Shown: piece after piece, positions 1 to 12,500 of the stretch
How positions within the stretch are numbered: the first letter of the stretch is position 1
Layout: each line of letters begins with the position of its first letter
DNA from: Sarocladium kiliense
Lineage: Eukaryota > Ascomycota > Sordariomycetes > Hypocreales > Sarocladiaceae
Assembly (NCBI GenBank): GCA_030734395.1
Contig: JAUZTG010000004.1
Location: forward strand, 186,001-250,000
Direction of reading: 5' to 3'
DNA: 64,000 nt
Made by a program: the position numbers and the translations under genes
Notes under the pieces: model-generated
What the model was told of the DNA's origin: nothing
What the model saw: the letters and a program-made list of their open reading frames with translations, nothing else
Databases searched by the model: none

Positions 1-388
1 ATAGCCAAATCCCGTCCTGATGGGTCCCGAGGATGAGGGTCTCGGCTTTCCGCTGGTCGCTTGCCGCAGTCTCCACTGGTTGCCCCATCTTCCATGTGGT
101 TCTGGGGTCGCTTCTGGTCGCGACCCATTTTCTTGAGAGCCAGCGCGGCACAGGTATCCGCATCACCTGGCAGGGATGGAAAGTACTCCGGTGATAGTGA
201 TAGTGATAGTCAGGTAAAATAGTAACAGTAGGATAAAATAGTGACACTAATAAGGAGGCAGAATGGGGTTTACTGTAAAGCTATGGTAAGCAGAAGATGC
301 AACCGAGGTCTTCTAAGAGAGGATACTGAGCAAAAGACCCAATGAATACAAGACAAATTCTCCTGTAACATTAATTCTATGACGGAGA
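1..388. other. Intergenic, 3' of the amidase gene
   Basis: No gene is visible. A short GATAGT-type tandem repeat (about three units) lies near positions 192-210, followed by an A-rich stretch. This probably holds the amidase 3' UTR and flank. Confidence 0.5.
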
Positions 389-2455
389 CTATATCATCTC
401 CAGATGTCCAGAAGGGTATCCATCTGGGGAGCTTCTAGCCAACACTACGACCATAGTCCTGTCCCGTGCCACAGGGACCCTTGTTTTCCCCCTCTCATTT
501 CTCTCTGCTGGAGGTTGAGTCCTGGTGGACGCTTTGAAGGTAAACTGACTACTGTTCTGTTTCCTCTCAACAATAATTTGCTCCTTTGGAATGTCTTGCC
601 CGTTGACTGTAATTTCCAATCTCGGCTCACAAGTTCCTTCCGCTGTATCTTCTGTGCCCACAGTCCCTGCAACCGTCACTCTCAAAAGACCATCGTCGTC
701 TTTGAGAGCGTCGCAGGCCTGGATCTTAAGCTCCGGTGGCCCTGCACGACTGTTGGCTGGAACTCCGAGCCTGATCGAATCGGACGGTAATGGAGGTGTG
801 TGCCGCGGTCGACTCCTCTTTCGTGTATGTGTTTCGAACGCATTTGCCCACTTCAGGAGGTTGACATCGTCGTATGCTCGACCGGCAAAAGTCAATCCCA
901 TAGGAACCCCTTTGCTTTCAATCATTCCCATTGGTACAGTCACAGAGGGTATACCAAGATGGCGCAATGCTCGGTTCCCATTGCTGTACCAGACTCCATT
1001 CTTCCAGGCATGCGCGGCTGCTTCAGGATTGACATCGGAGTCCTGCGGCGCCACGTCGCCTTGGGCTGGGAAGGCAAAGAAATCGCATTTGTGCTGATGT
1101 AAATAGTCATCGCAGAGCTGTTTGCGCATCTCCTCAAGACTCTTGAGCACGTACTCGAGGTTAGGGGTCTCATAGAAGGAGAACTCCTTCAGATAGCCAG
1201 CTAGCTTGCCCCAGTGGATTGCGTTCTGTAGCGGGAAGTGCTTGAGTTCTGCTTCAGTGCGCATGGAATGAGGCCAAATATCCATCTCATTCACAGCAGA
1301 AAGGTTAGGAAGGTTAGGATCGCCGTTGTCTCTTAGGAACTTATCCCAGCCATGTGCCACCAAAGGGCCTCTCTCGTACCAGTTCCAATCTTCTGGCAGC
1401 CGCGGACATCCTGGCGGCAGTAGAGCCGGATTCTCATAGCCTGTGACTGGCGGGAAGTCTGGCACCATGACAACTTCTGCACCGAGCTTTTCAAGTTGCC
1501 CTTTAGCTTCTTCCAGAAGCTTTTGGACTTCGGGGTGGGTATACACAGGAGGAGCTCCCTTAGGATAGTCTCCTCCACCGTACAGCATGGGAATTGCCAC
1601 CCGTAATCCCTGAAGCGAATGACAGAGGCTGATCTTTGTGAATACCTCATCGCGAGGAAGCCCCTTCCAGGGCCTCTCCAGTTTGATGAAGGGTTGGTCT
1701 CGCCAAAAGTCTCCTTCGGTGGTTCTGTCTTCCGCACTGATGACTTTGAGAAGACTGAGAAGGTCCTCCATAGTTCTCGTGTGCGGCACAACCACGTCGC
1801 AGGTAGGATACAAGGGCCAGTTTCCACGTATCGATATCCATCCCCTTGACGGAGTGTAGGCCACAAGAGCATTGTTCGATGCCGGGGAACGGCCTGACGA
1901 TACAGTTTCTTCTCCCATCCCAAAGGCTGCCATTGATGAAGCTGTTGACACTGCCGAACCGTTGGACGAGCCGGAAGCCCACGCAGCCGCGAGGTAATCC
2001 ATGTTGTACGGGTTCTCCGCGCGGCCGTAGACACCTCGTTGCATACCACCATATGCTACTGGAGGCATATTCGTACGACCCAATAGAACACCACCTGCTG
2101 CCTTGATGGCGGCTACTGTGAAAGCATTGTCATTGGCAACAAGCTCCTTGAACGCTGGCGAACCGCTGGCTACAGTCATGCCCTTAACTTTGTAACTGTC
2201 CTTGACGGTGAAGGGAATCCCCTCGAGTGGTCTTGGTAACTCCCCAGATCGCCTTGCCTTATCTGAGGCTGCGGCCTCATTGAAGACCTGGTTGTTCAGT
2301 ATTGGAATAGCGTTTAGGGCAAGACCTGAACAGTCGTAAGTTGCTATTCGACGCAGATAGCGTGCAACAAGGTCAACGCTGGTGAGGTCTGCAGTGGACA
2401 GGGCGTCCTGGATGTCCTTGATGGACGCGTCCACCAAATTGAGAGTGCCTGGCAT
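389..2455 (-). CDS. Amidase-signature family amidase
   Basis: Single-exon gene of 688 residues. The amidase-signature fold is clear. The catalytic Lys is K85 in PFTVKDSY, the SGSSNGSA glycine/serine loop is at 161-168, and GEETVSSGR at 181-189 aligns with the usual GSDTGGSIR, making S187 the probable nucleophile with a cis-Ser in the 161-168 loop. Family members hydrolyse amides to acid plus ammonia; the substrate cannot be read from sequence. The core ends near residue 570. About 115 further residues, rich in charged and Pro residues, form a C-terminal extension longer than in typical amidases (about 500-560 aa). The TVSS in place of TGGS is unusual and could affect activity. No signal peptide, so probably cytosolic. 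It is divergent from the copper amine oxidase at 3185, which suggests shared control in nitrogen use. Confidence 0.88.
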   Translation of the reverse strand: MPGTLNLVDASIKDIQDALSTADLTSVDLVARYLRRIATYDCSGLALNAIPILNNQVFNEAAASDKARRSGELPRPLEGIPFTVKDSYKVKGMTVASGSPAFKELVANDNAFTVAAIKAAGGVLLGRTNMPPVAYGGMQRGVYGRAENPYNMDYLAAAWASGSSNGSAVSTASSMAAFGMGEETVSSGRSPASNNALVAYTPSRGWISIRGNWPLYPTCDVVVPHTRTMEDLLSLLKVISAEDRTTEGDFWRDQPFIKLERPWKGLPRDEVFTKISLCHSLQGLRVAIPMLYGGGDYPKGAPPVYTHPEVQKLLEEAKGQLEKLGAEVVMVPDFPPVTGYENPALLPPGCPRLPEDWNWYERGPLVAHGWDKFLRDNGDPNLPNLSAVNEMDIWPHSMRTEAELKHFPLQNAIHWGKLAGYLKEFSFYETPNLEYVLKSLEEMRKQLCDDYLHQHKCDFFAFPAQGDVAPQDSDVNPEAAAHAWKNGVWYSNGNRALRHLGIPSVTVPMGMIESKGVPMGLTFAGRAYDDVNLLKWANAFETHTRKRSRPRHTPPLPSDSIRLGVPANSRAGPPELKIQACDALKDDDGLLRVTVAGTVGTEDTAEGTCEPRLEITVNGQDIPKEQIIVERKQNSSQFTFKASTRTQPPAERNERGKTRVPVARDRTMVVVLARSSPDGYPSGHLEMI

Positions 2456-3184
2456 CGTGAGAGATACGAGATGTTGTTCTCGACACTGGAGAACAAGTTC
2501 TCAAAAGCGACTCTACGTTGTCGAGTCGTCCTCAGCGCACGCACGCAACAGGATCAGACATCTTGGTTGGCATAAGTCTACAAGCATATGATTGTGACCC
2601 AGCGATCTATCTCCGGTCTGAGACTAAAACATGTAACCTCCAGGTCTTTCCAGGCGTGAGTCGCTAAAGTAGCCTATTTACCACGGACTTCGGGCTGTCC
2701 GGGTTCCGTCGCATGGACCTGCCTCTTTTAGGAAGTCAAGTCTCCCGCCGACCCGCCCCGCCGGCTGGGCCCCGGTCCCACTCCGGTTTCTTCACCGAGC
2801 ATCCCAAGTCTTCAGCCGTGCCAGGGACCGCGTACATTTGGTCATTCGATGTGTCAAGCTTCCGAAGCGTCGCCTGTCTTGCCCCGATCCAGGAGCTAGC
2901 AGATATGAGTCTGGATGTGGCCCTTAGTCGGTCACTTCCGACGGCCCAGGCCAGTCACGTTGCAGATGGACCAGGATGACTACTTTGCTGATTCGCGGAT
3001 TGGACGACGTTGTGCCTTCAAAAGAACAATAGACAAGAGCGTCCTCTGTGCTTCTTTCATACCCACTATCAAATTGCTTACATTTTATCTTCTTCTGCCT
3101 CTCATCGCAAGTCATTGCCATCAATCTCTTGACGATCAGAGTGTCCCATCTTCCCAACATCAACACCTGGTTGCGAACGCAGCA
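2456..3184. promoter_or_regulatory. Divergent amidase/amine-oxidase promoter with candidate GATA sites
   Basis: 729 bp separate the two divergent start codons. Three HGATAR sequences, the class bound by fungal nitrogen regulators such as AreA/NIT2, are readable on the minus strand at 2607-2612 (AGATAG), 3066-3071 (TGATAG) and 3085-3090 (AGATAA). The last two are 13 bp apart and about 95-115 bp upstream of the amine oxidase start. The sites are short and could be chance. The context of two nitrogen-releasing enzymes makes them plausible. Confidence 0.4.
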
Positions 3185-5489
3185 ATGTCACAACCCCATC
3201 CCCTAAAGCCTCTGACGGTCAGCGAGACCAACCTGGCTCGTGATGTTATCCGAGCAGCACACACCAAGACCGTTCTCAAGTTCCGTGTAATCTACCTGGA
3301 AGAGCCAGCAAAGGCAGTCCTTGCTCCGTTCTTAGACCTTGAGCAGGCTGGTAAGGTCACCAGCACAACACCCAGGCCGCCTCGTCAAGCTCGCGTGCAC
3401 TTCGACACAGCCCAACCAGGCAAGCCGCCGCAGTCCCATGAAGCCATCGTGGATATCAATACAAGGAGGATTCATTCTGTGGAGTCTGTCCGTGCCGATG
3501 CCCAGGCATCATTCACACTGTACGTATTCCAGTCCGAGGGTGTTCCAGTCCAAAGTTGCTAACCCTAGCACAGCGAGGAGCTCGATGATGTCCGCATTAT
3601 CTGCAGAGACTCTCCCGTCTTCAAAGACCGCATCGCGAAGTTCAGTCTCCCTCAGGGATTCGAGGTCATTGTTGAGCCTTGGCCATATGGTGGCTTAGAT
3701 GTTGCAGATGATCCCAATCGGCGACACATGCAGGCACTCGTCTATGCTGCCGATTCTTCCAAGCCAGACTCAAATTTCTGGGGGTATCCTCTTCCAATCA
3801 TTCCAGTCATCGACGCAGAGACACGGGAGGTCATTCGTATCCATGAAGTGTCTACCGGAGGTGGCAATGACCCGCTGAATATCCCTGAAGGAGAGTTTGC
3901 CAATGTGTCCATTGACCACATGGACTCCGCAGACTACGTCCCGGAGCTCCTCCCAGGTGGTCTTCGCAAAGATTTGAAGGAGCTCAACGTCGTTCAGCCT
4001 AGTGGACCAAGCTTCAACATTGAAGACTCGAACGTCATCAACTGGCAGAAGTGGAGCATGAGGGTGACTTTCAACCCTCGTGAGGGTGCTGTGCTTCACA
4101 ATGTCCGCTTTGACGGGCGCAGCGTGCTTTACAGGCTCTCTATCAGTGACATGACCGTACCATATGCCGACCCCAGGACACCCTTCCACAGGAAGCAAGC
4201 GTTCGACTTTGGCGATGGAACCCTTGGAGACGCCTGTAACAACCTTCAGTTGGGGTGTGACTGCCTCGGCGTGATTAAGGTGAGTTAAACTCAGTGCCGA
4301 TCCTAAATCTTGGCTATGTAGACTAACACTGCGCTCAGTACTTCGATGGCGTCTTGGTTGATCACAGTGGCACTGCTCGGGAGACTCCCAACGTGATATG
4401 CCTTCATGAGCAAGATTCTGGGATCAACTGGAAACATACCAACTGGCGAAATGGTCGCGCAGTTGTCACTCGCAGGCGTGAACTTGTTGTTCAGTTCATC
4501 ATCACTCTGGCCAACTATGAATACATTTTCTGCGTAAGTCATGCTTAGTGTTAAGCCTAGCGTTATCATCTCACACGGTTGAATAACCTCGCATGGTCGA
4601 CTGACAACCGCGCTGTAGTATATCTTCGACCAAGCTGGAGCTGTCACTGTCCAAGCCCGCGCTACCGGCATCGTCTCGACTGTCAACATCGATGAGGGGA
4701 AGACCGCACCTTGGGGCAACGTCGTCAGCTCCGGTGTCCTTGCCCAAAATCACCAGCACATCTTCTGTGTGCGCATTGACCCCGCCATCGACGGCCATGA
4801 GAACACTGTTGTCCAGACAGAGTCGCTCCCTATGCGGATGGACGCGCGCACCAACCCCAATGGCAACGCCTATGAAGTGAGGACAACTCCGATCACAACT
4901 TCAGGTGGCTTCTTCGCCAATCCCATGACGGACCGGGTCTTTAAGGTGCAGAACTTGGATAAGCTGAACCCAGTCAGTGGCCAGCCTGTCGGATACAAGA
5001 TCCTCCCTCCGGTGACGCAGCTTCTCCTCGCGGACCCCAATTCCACCCAGGCCAAGCGCGCCAAATTTGCGCAACGCCATTTGTGGGTAACCAGGCATAA
5101 AGATAACGAGTTCTATGCAGGTGGTCGTTATACCCTCCAGTCATCGTCAGAGATCGAGGGTGTTTCGGACGCCGCCGAAAGGAATGACGACGTGCTGCAA
5201 AAGGACGTTGTCGTCTGGAGCGTTTTTGGGCTAACACACAATCCGAGAGTGGAAGACTGGCCAGTCATGTAAGTGTCTCCCCTATGCCATTCCGCTTTGA
5301 GCCCATGGCTAATATGTGTAATTTTGCAGGCCTGTCGAGATCCTTGACCTACATATCAAGCCTGCCGATTTCTTCACGGGTAATCCATCGCAGGACGTTC
5401 CCGGCAGGAAGAACTTTACCTCCCAATTGGCACAGGCAGGGCGATCGGAGGAAAAGGAATCATGTTGTACAAGCAAACCTCGTCTGTAG
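3185..5489 (+). CDS. Copper amine oxidase, intracellular type
   Basis: Five coding exons: 3185-3519, 3574-4279, 4339-4533, 4619-5268 and 5330-5489, giving 681 residues; every junction is GT..AG and keeps frame. It oxidises primary amines to aldehyde, ammonia and H2O2 using copper and topaquinone. Visible hallmarks are LGCDCLGVIKYFDG, the NYEY topaquinone motif (precursor Tyr about residue 407), the HQH copper-ligand pair in NHQHIFCVRID, and the third-ligand region THNPRVEDWP. The start at 3185 begins a family-like N-terminus (MSQPHPLKPLTVSE); the open frame upstream reads through presumed leader. There is no signal peptide. The protein ends in SKPRL, at best a weak peroxisomal PTS1, though many fungal relatives are peroxisomal. 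It ends 47 bp from the convergent Zn2Cys6 gene. Confidence 0.93.
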
Positions 5490-5536
5490 ATCGGGCGTAA
5501 TGAGATTTTAGAAAGGTCCAGTTCCTAGGCGCTTCT

Positions 5537-7176
5537 TCAGATGATAGTGATCTCAACTTCACGACGCCTGGCAGCTTCATCGGCATCGAACCCGTCCGAC
5601 CCCGAGTTCCACGCTTCATCGAGAATCTCAAAGAGCAAAAGTGTATGCTTCTGAGCGACGGGATCAAGAGCCATGATTTGTTCGCGCATCCGCTTCAGGT
5701 CTTCTCGCCATGGATGTTTCGTCGTTTTGAGAGCAGAGACCTGAAGACTCGCGTATACAAGCGGATATAAGGCGAGATGGTGGACTTGAAGTGAGGTGTG
5801 GCTGCCTGAACAATACCTCTCGTTGAGGACAGCATTCAGGCTGCTCAGGAGACGGAACAGGACAATGTCTGTTCCGGGAACCGTTGCGGCGTCTGGGTTC
5901 GTTTGAACATGAAGACTGAGATTTGTGCCGGCCCTGGGATGTAGGTTTCGATACAACAAAGATCGTTGGTGTCGTATGGCAAGGATTCCAGCATATCTGT
6001 AGCATTCCCACAATTGACATGCCCATAGGGAAGAACTTGTTTGACCAACCCAGTTCCACAGTTGCTCCTCGCGCCTGTTGACTTCTTCCTCGTTGTCCAT
6101 AGGATCAGGAGCCAGGAGATCCAGCATTGTGCGGGGAAGTCCTGTGACAGGCTCGACACCACCATCGTAACGATCGTCCCAGCTACTTTGCAGGTACCTG
6201 AACCGCTTCCAAAGGCCCCTGGATGGGCTGACACGACCCAAAACAAAATTCGGAAAGTCCAGCACGCTGATAGTTTCCATCTGCTGCCTAACGCCCAGGT
6301 GGTAACGCGGATTTGGGCGCAACTTCGACAGGTCGTCGCCAATATGGTAGAACTCCAGGAACTGATAGAAGGTTGATGTCCATGGCAGGCCTTGTATCAG
6401 CTAATTTGAATCGTCAACACCTCCTTCATATTCGTTTACACTCGGGGGAGGCTACTCACATGGAGTGTGCAAATCCAGGAGCCTGCCATGAACAATTCCT
6501 CTTGATTGCGGATATTCTCTGATGACACTTGGTGGCGGAACATCTCTAATGCTCTACCCGTCTTTTCCAGGGCAGAAATAGTTGGCCCAGTCGAAATTAC
6601 TTCTTGCAATGCGACGCAGACCAGCCTCAGTACTTCAGATGTAGGAATCAGGTCTCTGAAAGCCTCCACGATACTTTCACTAGCTGTAGAGGCATATAAA
6701 CGATGAATGCCCTCTTCTAGAACTGCTCGCCCGTTAGTTTCTGCGCTTTGGACACATTTTGGATGCAACTCACATTTCTTCAGCATAAAATCTCGCTGTT
6801 CCTCTTCGTTACGAAGCTTATCCCAGCTTGGAGAGGTTGAAGAATGAGTGATGGCTGATTGAGGAGAGCCATGTTGTGTGGCAGTGGTATTGCCTGCTCC
6901 AATGTGGTCAATGATGCCCACATGAGAGTCAGTCGCCATAGAACTTGGCGATGAGGACGTCTGTACCGGCTGAGGCGGGATTGCATCAGAAAATGTGAAA
7001 GTACTGCCTGCAAACCTGCCACGAGAAGCGATACCGTTGCCCCATGTGAGCTTCAGTTCGTATCCGCCGCATCTCACACCGCGCGAGACGCACTGCCCAC
7101 ACTCCGGTCTTTCTTCATCACATTTCTTCTTGCGTTTCCTGCATGTGGTACAGCCGTGTCGTGATCTCGAGGCCAT
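5537..7176 (-). CDS. Zn2Cys6 transcription factor
   Basis: Coding exons on the minus strand: 7176-6774, 6722-6460 and 6361-5537, giving 496 residues. The binuclear zinc cluster is at the N-terminus with spacing C-x2-C-x6-C-x5-C-x2-C-x6-C (CTTCRKRKKKC then CGQCVSRGVRC). The rest resembles the Fungal_trans_2 type, helical with LLYRNLH-like segments. The start at 7176 puts the zinc cluster within ten residues; an upstream in-frame ATG would add a hydrophobic leader unlike the family. The first intron (6723-6773) is 51 bp, with GTGAGT, ACTAAC and CAG but no in-frame stop, so retention would add 17 residues. The gene converges on the amine oxidase and could regulate it or the amidase; that is inference from position only. 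Confidence 0.85.
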
Positions 7177-9510
7177 TGCTAAGGGTTGGTCACATGCCAG
7201 CAATGTGCCCGAGGGTGCACCGCCTTGGGAGAGGAGCAAGGCAGCGCCCTTATGCCAAAGGATCAGGGGCCTGCCAAGGCATTGAAGACGTACTAGGATG
7301 CTTCTCGCTTCTTCCCCTGGATGCTGACCGATGGTGGCCCTCAAGGGCTTCAAGAACAAGGACAACAGGATGAGATCCAGAGCTACCAGCACCGGCGCGG
7401 TCCATCACGTCACGTGACGATATACAGCCCAATACGCGTTCAGCGGTTACAGAGTTCTCGAAAACGTCTTATTTGTTTGCTAAAGCCGGTTCACAGTTTA
7501 AGAGAGAATATAAAGCCATTTATTGAACCAGCGCAGTCTGCTTGGCCATCGCGCGCGCTACCTGCCTATGCGTGACGAGCTTCGACGTCTCCGTGAGGTA
7601 GTGCCAAACGGCGGAGGAAAATTAGTGCATCCTCCTCAACTACGTATGATACGGAAGTGAAATCATTCATGAAGTATTCAAGTAAGGTATCATATTGGGG
7701 AGGGGGGGACTTGGCGGTAATGTGTTCTAAATGAGACTGGATAAGCTGACAGACTTAAATCCATCTATCAGTGGTATGAAACCCGTTGACTGGCATCCAT
7801 CTTGCGCACGTAAGCAGAGACGCTTGACAACTGGAGGCTTATGACAATCTACACAGTCTATTTATTTTCCGAAACATCACCCACATTGATGGCCAGTGAC
7901 AGTCCGAAAAGCCGACTCGAGGACCCTTCTCAGTTCATCAACGTTTACACTGCCAGGGTCGACTACAGGGTAGGTGGTGCTGATGAGTGGAAGCATGCAT
8001 GAAGGCGTCAGTACCTTGATCAAGCTAGAATGGAGCCAGGCTTTGTTAGAATAGATGGAATGCCAGGAAACGTGATTCGGAAGCAACAAGAGGAACTCCG
8101 GGGCAGCACCAGCCTCGCACGGCGGTGGTGTCGATGAGCATGTGACGTGGTCATGTGAATGGAAATGGTGGCGTATACATTCCCCCTCTCCCTCGTCACG
8201 GCGCAAGAGATCGGGGCTAGGAGGAAGCCGGAAAGGCACTGGGAATCGATAGAAGAGCTGGTCTCCAGCAAGCAAGCCACGCGCGACTGCCGCCTGCTGG
8301 GGTAAATCGAGACATGGTCTTCCGGAGAGGCGCTGGTGATGAGGGGGGGTGCCGTGCATGGATGACGAGGGTGAGTCAAGTCAGTAGTCTGCATGAGTGT
8401 CAGCGGCCTTCCAGGGACCCAACGTGGTGAAGGGACAAGCTGTCAGTGGGACATTGGGTGCCTCGGGGACAACTCCACAGTGCTATGGGCACCCCCATGG
8501 GCCCTTCTTCAGGGTTCCCTCAAGGATGGTCGTGACCTGGCCGCGCCGCAACCAGCGCTGCATGGGCATCTGTAATGGCACCCCGATGACGCGACCACGC
8601 CAAGCAAGGTACCGCGCCCGCTAATCATTGCTGCGGGGTACCTGACGGGCAAGCTCACTATCGGCGGTGCCTTGCCTTATCGCTCGCTTGCTGCCGCTGA
8701 TACGCGCTGTTATGTGGGGGACTTACTCGTGGAGGGGAACCTAGAGGTGCTGATGATGGAGCTGGAGGGGGTGAAGCTCTCTGTCCATGCCCTGTTAATG
8801 CTACTGCTGCTAGCATTGCTTCGCATGAGAGAGCTCGGACTCATCCCTCCCTTCTTGCTGCCCTCCCCCAGTCCTCCATCCAGCTTCTTGATCCTCTTCT
8901 GCTTCTCCAACACAAACTCGACTCAACTGTACATGATCACAGCAACAACAATCTGCACACAGCGCATCCGTACCCAACGTTCCAGTCTCTCCTTTACCCC
9001 AACGGGCGCGCCACGTTCTCTTTGATACGCGATAGACTTCGACACTACTGCTCGTCCTAGGAAGGCTGCTTCGCTGCTAGCTGTTCCTCGCGTTGTCTTC
9101 TTGACACGTCTCTCTTGTTTTCGTTCTGCCTTTCCAACTCGTTTACTCCCTCGCCTTGATCATTAAATCAGAAGGACACTCACCTCACTCAATCTCACGG
9201 TTGCTGTCGTCCTTGACCCGTTCGTTCGGCGTTGAGAGCACAGCAGTCTTTGGATTCGCGGAGACGCGGATCCTCGGGAGGCAGGTATCTGCTTCCTCCC
9301 GACCCCAAACGACACTTGAATGCCTAGTACGTGTTACTCCCTCATTCTGCACGTCGACCCGAGTCCCTTGGGTCCCCTACTCTCCAACCCCCACCAAAGG
9401 TAGTCCGTCGATCACTGGCGCGCCAGTCCCGCATCGCGACAAGCCCCGCCTGGCCTACCCATTCATTACAGCTCCATCTGCCGTCCTCATTCAAGCATCA
9501 ACGGCTAATT
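7177..9510. other. Long intergenic/leader region upstream of the BCAS3-like gene
   Basis: 2.3 kb without a supportable gene. The reading frames present lack domains and biased composition. From about 8830 the plus strand becomes pyrimidine-rich with repeated CTC/TTC tracts up to the start codon at 9511. This is typical of a fungal promoter plus a long 5' UTR for the downstream gene. Short upstream ATGs occur in this leader. Confidence 0.5.
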
Positions 9511-12500
9511 ATGGTCCTAGGCAAGAAGGACAGAAGGAATGCCAAAGATGGTGGAGGAGGAATCGCCGCTGCGGTAACAAAGCAGACTGCTGGCAAGTTC
9601 TCGTGAGTAGCTCTCGGTCATCGTGCCCCTCCCCCGCGTGACTCCTCCCCGGTGGCCATGCTCTGTCCCACTGACCACCGCTCTTCTTGATATCACCAGG
9701 AACGACAGCAGTTCCAGTCTCAACATCAAGAGTGGCCATGCTTCCGATGCTTCCTCGCCGCCCGTTCACACGCCCGAGTTCCAACCTACAGCCTCGCCTC
9801 ACTATGCTAACAGCAAGGTGTCACCGATGCTGGATGCGTTGCCTGTCCCCGAAGCTAATATCAACGGCATGACGAACGACTGGGCAAAGAACGGGTTCGG
9901 CGGCTCGCCTGGGAATCTCATTAGTCTCATGGGCGAGTCGCCACCGACTATGCCTTCATCTTACGAAGACTCAAGCCGCGTCCCGCATCCGTGGCAAACA
10001 AGCCGGCCTTTCATGACACCCGCACCAGCCTCGCCTTCACCGCCAAATAGCATTCGCAGGCCTCTAAGCTACCAAATGGAGCCACGGTATCAATCACCTG
10101 AGCCGTCGACATATGCACCCGGAGCTACAAATCGGAGAAGCTCTCTGCAATCTCAATTCACCTCAGCTCGACATCCACCACTGCCTCACCAACCTCAGGC
10201 CCATTTCTACGGCGCACCCAATATCGACCTTTCAGCATCCCCCCAGTCTGGGATGAAGGCTGGTGACAAGGGGTATTTCTTCGGTTTCGATAAACTGCCA
10301 AACGAGTCAGGTGGTGCTGACAACGTCATCGTCGCCGGTTACGAGGGCGGCCTGGAAGTTCATAATGTCAGCAAGAAGGGACTCGAGCCTGTCGCACGAC
10401 TCAAAGGTCTACGGGGTGGCGTGCGTCATGCAAAGATCCTGCCATGGAAAGTCACTGGTGGTGCTTCACCTCAACATCCTCTCATCGCAGTGGTTTTGCA
10501 TGGTCCCGTTCTCCGGTCCAATGCTCCTGAAGTAACGGTTCAGGATGCCTCTGGAAGTCCACAGCTTGGCGGGACCGCAAGCCCCCGGTCTGTCTTTAGC
10601 CAAGCTGATGGGATGCTCGGACGACCAGCCGCAGTCGAATTCTATCAAACGGCTGTGCACATCTATTCTCTCAAGACACAGAAACTCGTGGACGTTCTAC
10701 TGGAGTGTCAAAGAATACCCATCAGTCCCGCCATCTCAGTCACCAGCCCGCTTTTCCAACCTCCATCTCCAAGCGGAGCTCTCAGTGTCAAGGCCGATGG
10801 TGGTACTATTGCTGTCTGCTCAGGTGCAACTGGCGAATGCTGGATTTATTTGCAACTTCTCGAGCAGCAAAATACGCACGCATTCGCATGTGTGGGAAAG
10901 TTGTGGACGTCCGTGCAGCATGGTGGTCAGACCGACGTCGCGGAAGAGCCCGAAGGCTCGCGACCTGCGCCTCTGTCCAGCACTCCGTCGACAGTCTTTG
11001 CTATCAAAGGTCGTTGGATTGCTTATTGTCCAATGTCGCCAGTATCACATACTACACTTCGCGCCCACATTCCTGTGCCGATTCTAGGAAAAGCGCCTGG
11101 AGTTTCGTCACAGGCACCGCCAACCCTGCCCCCTTCCACCGCCGCTGTTGACCTTCCAATTTCCGACAGCCTCGTCAACAAGCTAATGCGGGAGACTACC
11201 CAGGAACTCATACAAGGGGCTAAATGGGTTGGCCAGCAAGGTCTTCAAGCCTGGAACACGTATTGGAACAGATCGCCCAGCGCTCAATCACCTCCGCAAC
11301 AAGCTCGCTCACCACCTCAAAACTGGGTTGCAGGTCGATCGCCTCAGCGTGACCATGCTCAGTTCCCTCCGACACATGGTTCTCCTGGGCCAGCAAGTCA
11401 GAAGGACCCCGGTCTCGTCTCAATTCTCGACGCAGAATCACTGGCAACTTCATCTTCGATCCACCCATTGACAACATTCTCGGCCCCTCTTGGCTGCAGC
11501 TTCTTGTCTTTCTCACCTTCAGCGTTGTCTTTGTTCACTGCCAGTAGCAAAGGAGATGTGCAAACCGTGTGGGATCTTCTCCGTATTCAGTTCACTCGAT
11601 CATCTCCACTTCAATCCTCGATATCTACCAGCGATGCTTCGGGGCCTTTGGTTCGACAGATCGCCCAGTTCTCTCGGATGACTGTTGCTCGCATCGTCGA
11701 GGTGGCTTGGGCTGGCCCACATGGCGAAAGAATCGCGATGGTTACGGAAAGGGGGACTATTCATTTGCTCGACATGCCATTCAGTGCTTTCATGTGGCCT
11801 CCGCCTCGACGCCGTAAGGTGATACAGGACAATGCGGCCGAGGGATCGGAGCCATCCAGTTCGGCAGTATCTATTGCTTCTGGTGCACTGGGCGCGGCCT
11901 ATTCTGCCGCCAAACCCTTTGTTACCCGGTCGCGACGCAGTAGTGCTGCGAACCCCGGATCGGCAAACTCGACAACGTTCAAGGACTCAGCTGCGCAAGG
12001 TGGCAGGGTCATTGCTGCTAGTATCAGCAGCTCTTTAGGCAAGACTGGAACCGCGATCAATCAGCTGCGGCAAACCGGCGAGAATCGTGTCTCCCTACCT
12101 CCAAGCACTCACCCGCCCGAGATAGCTTGTATTACGTGGATAAAGACACGAAAGGCTCAGGTTCTGTTCTCTGTGGGCAGTGGGTTAGTGAGGACTTTCC
12201 CCTGTAAGACGAGACGAGCTACCGTACAGGCTGGAAAGCGAATCGCGAAACCGAATCGCTACAAAGACCTCACGGTACCTCCGCTTCCAGATGATGCAAT
12301 CGCACCCGCCGTCCGTCAGATCATCGACTCTGGCGTGCAGGAAGAGTATCTCGATCTCTCTGATCGCGAAATGGAAGCGGGTAACACAATCACACTGGAA
12401 GCACCACAGTTGCCCAAGCTCCATGGCCCCGCTGCCGCCATTCCCCAAGCTGAGATAGAATCCAGCGCACCGTATCAACCTTTCCACACAGATCGACGTG

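Noticed and set aside
2915..3184. Longer N-terminus for the first amine oxidase from the upstream ATG at 2915
   Set aside because: The upstream stretch has no family similarity and contains the candidate GATA sites. MSQPHPLKPLTVSE at 3185 matches the usual start.
7877..8394. Minus frames of 160 and 124 codons
   Set aside because: Overlapping frames with Pro/His/Ser-biased random composition, no conserved motif, in a probable leader region.
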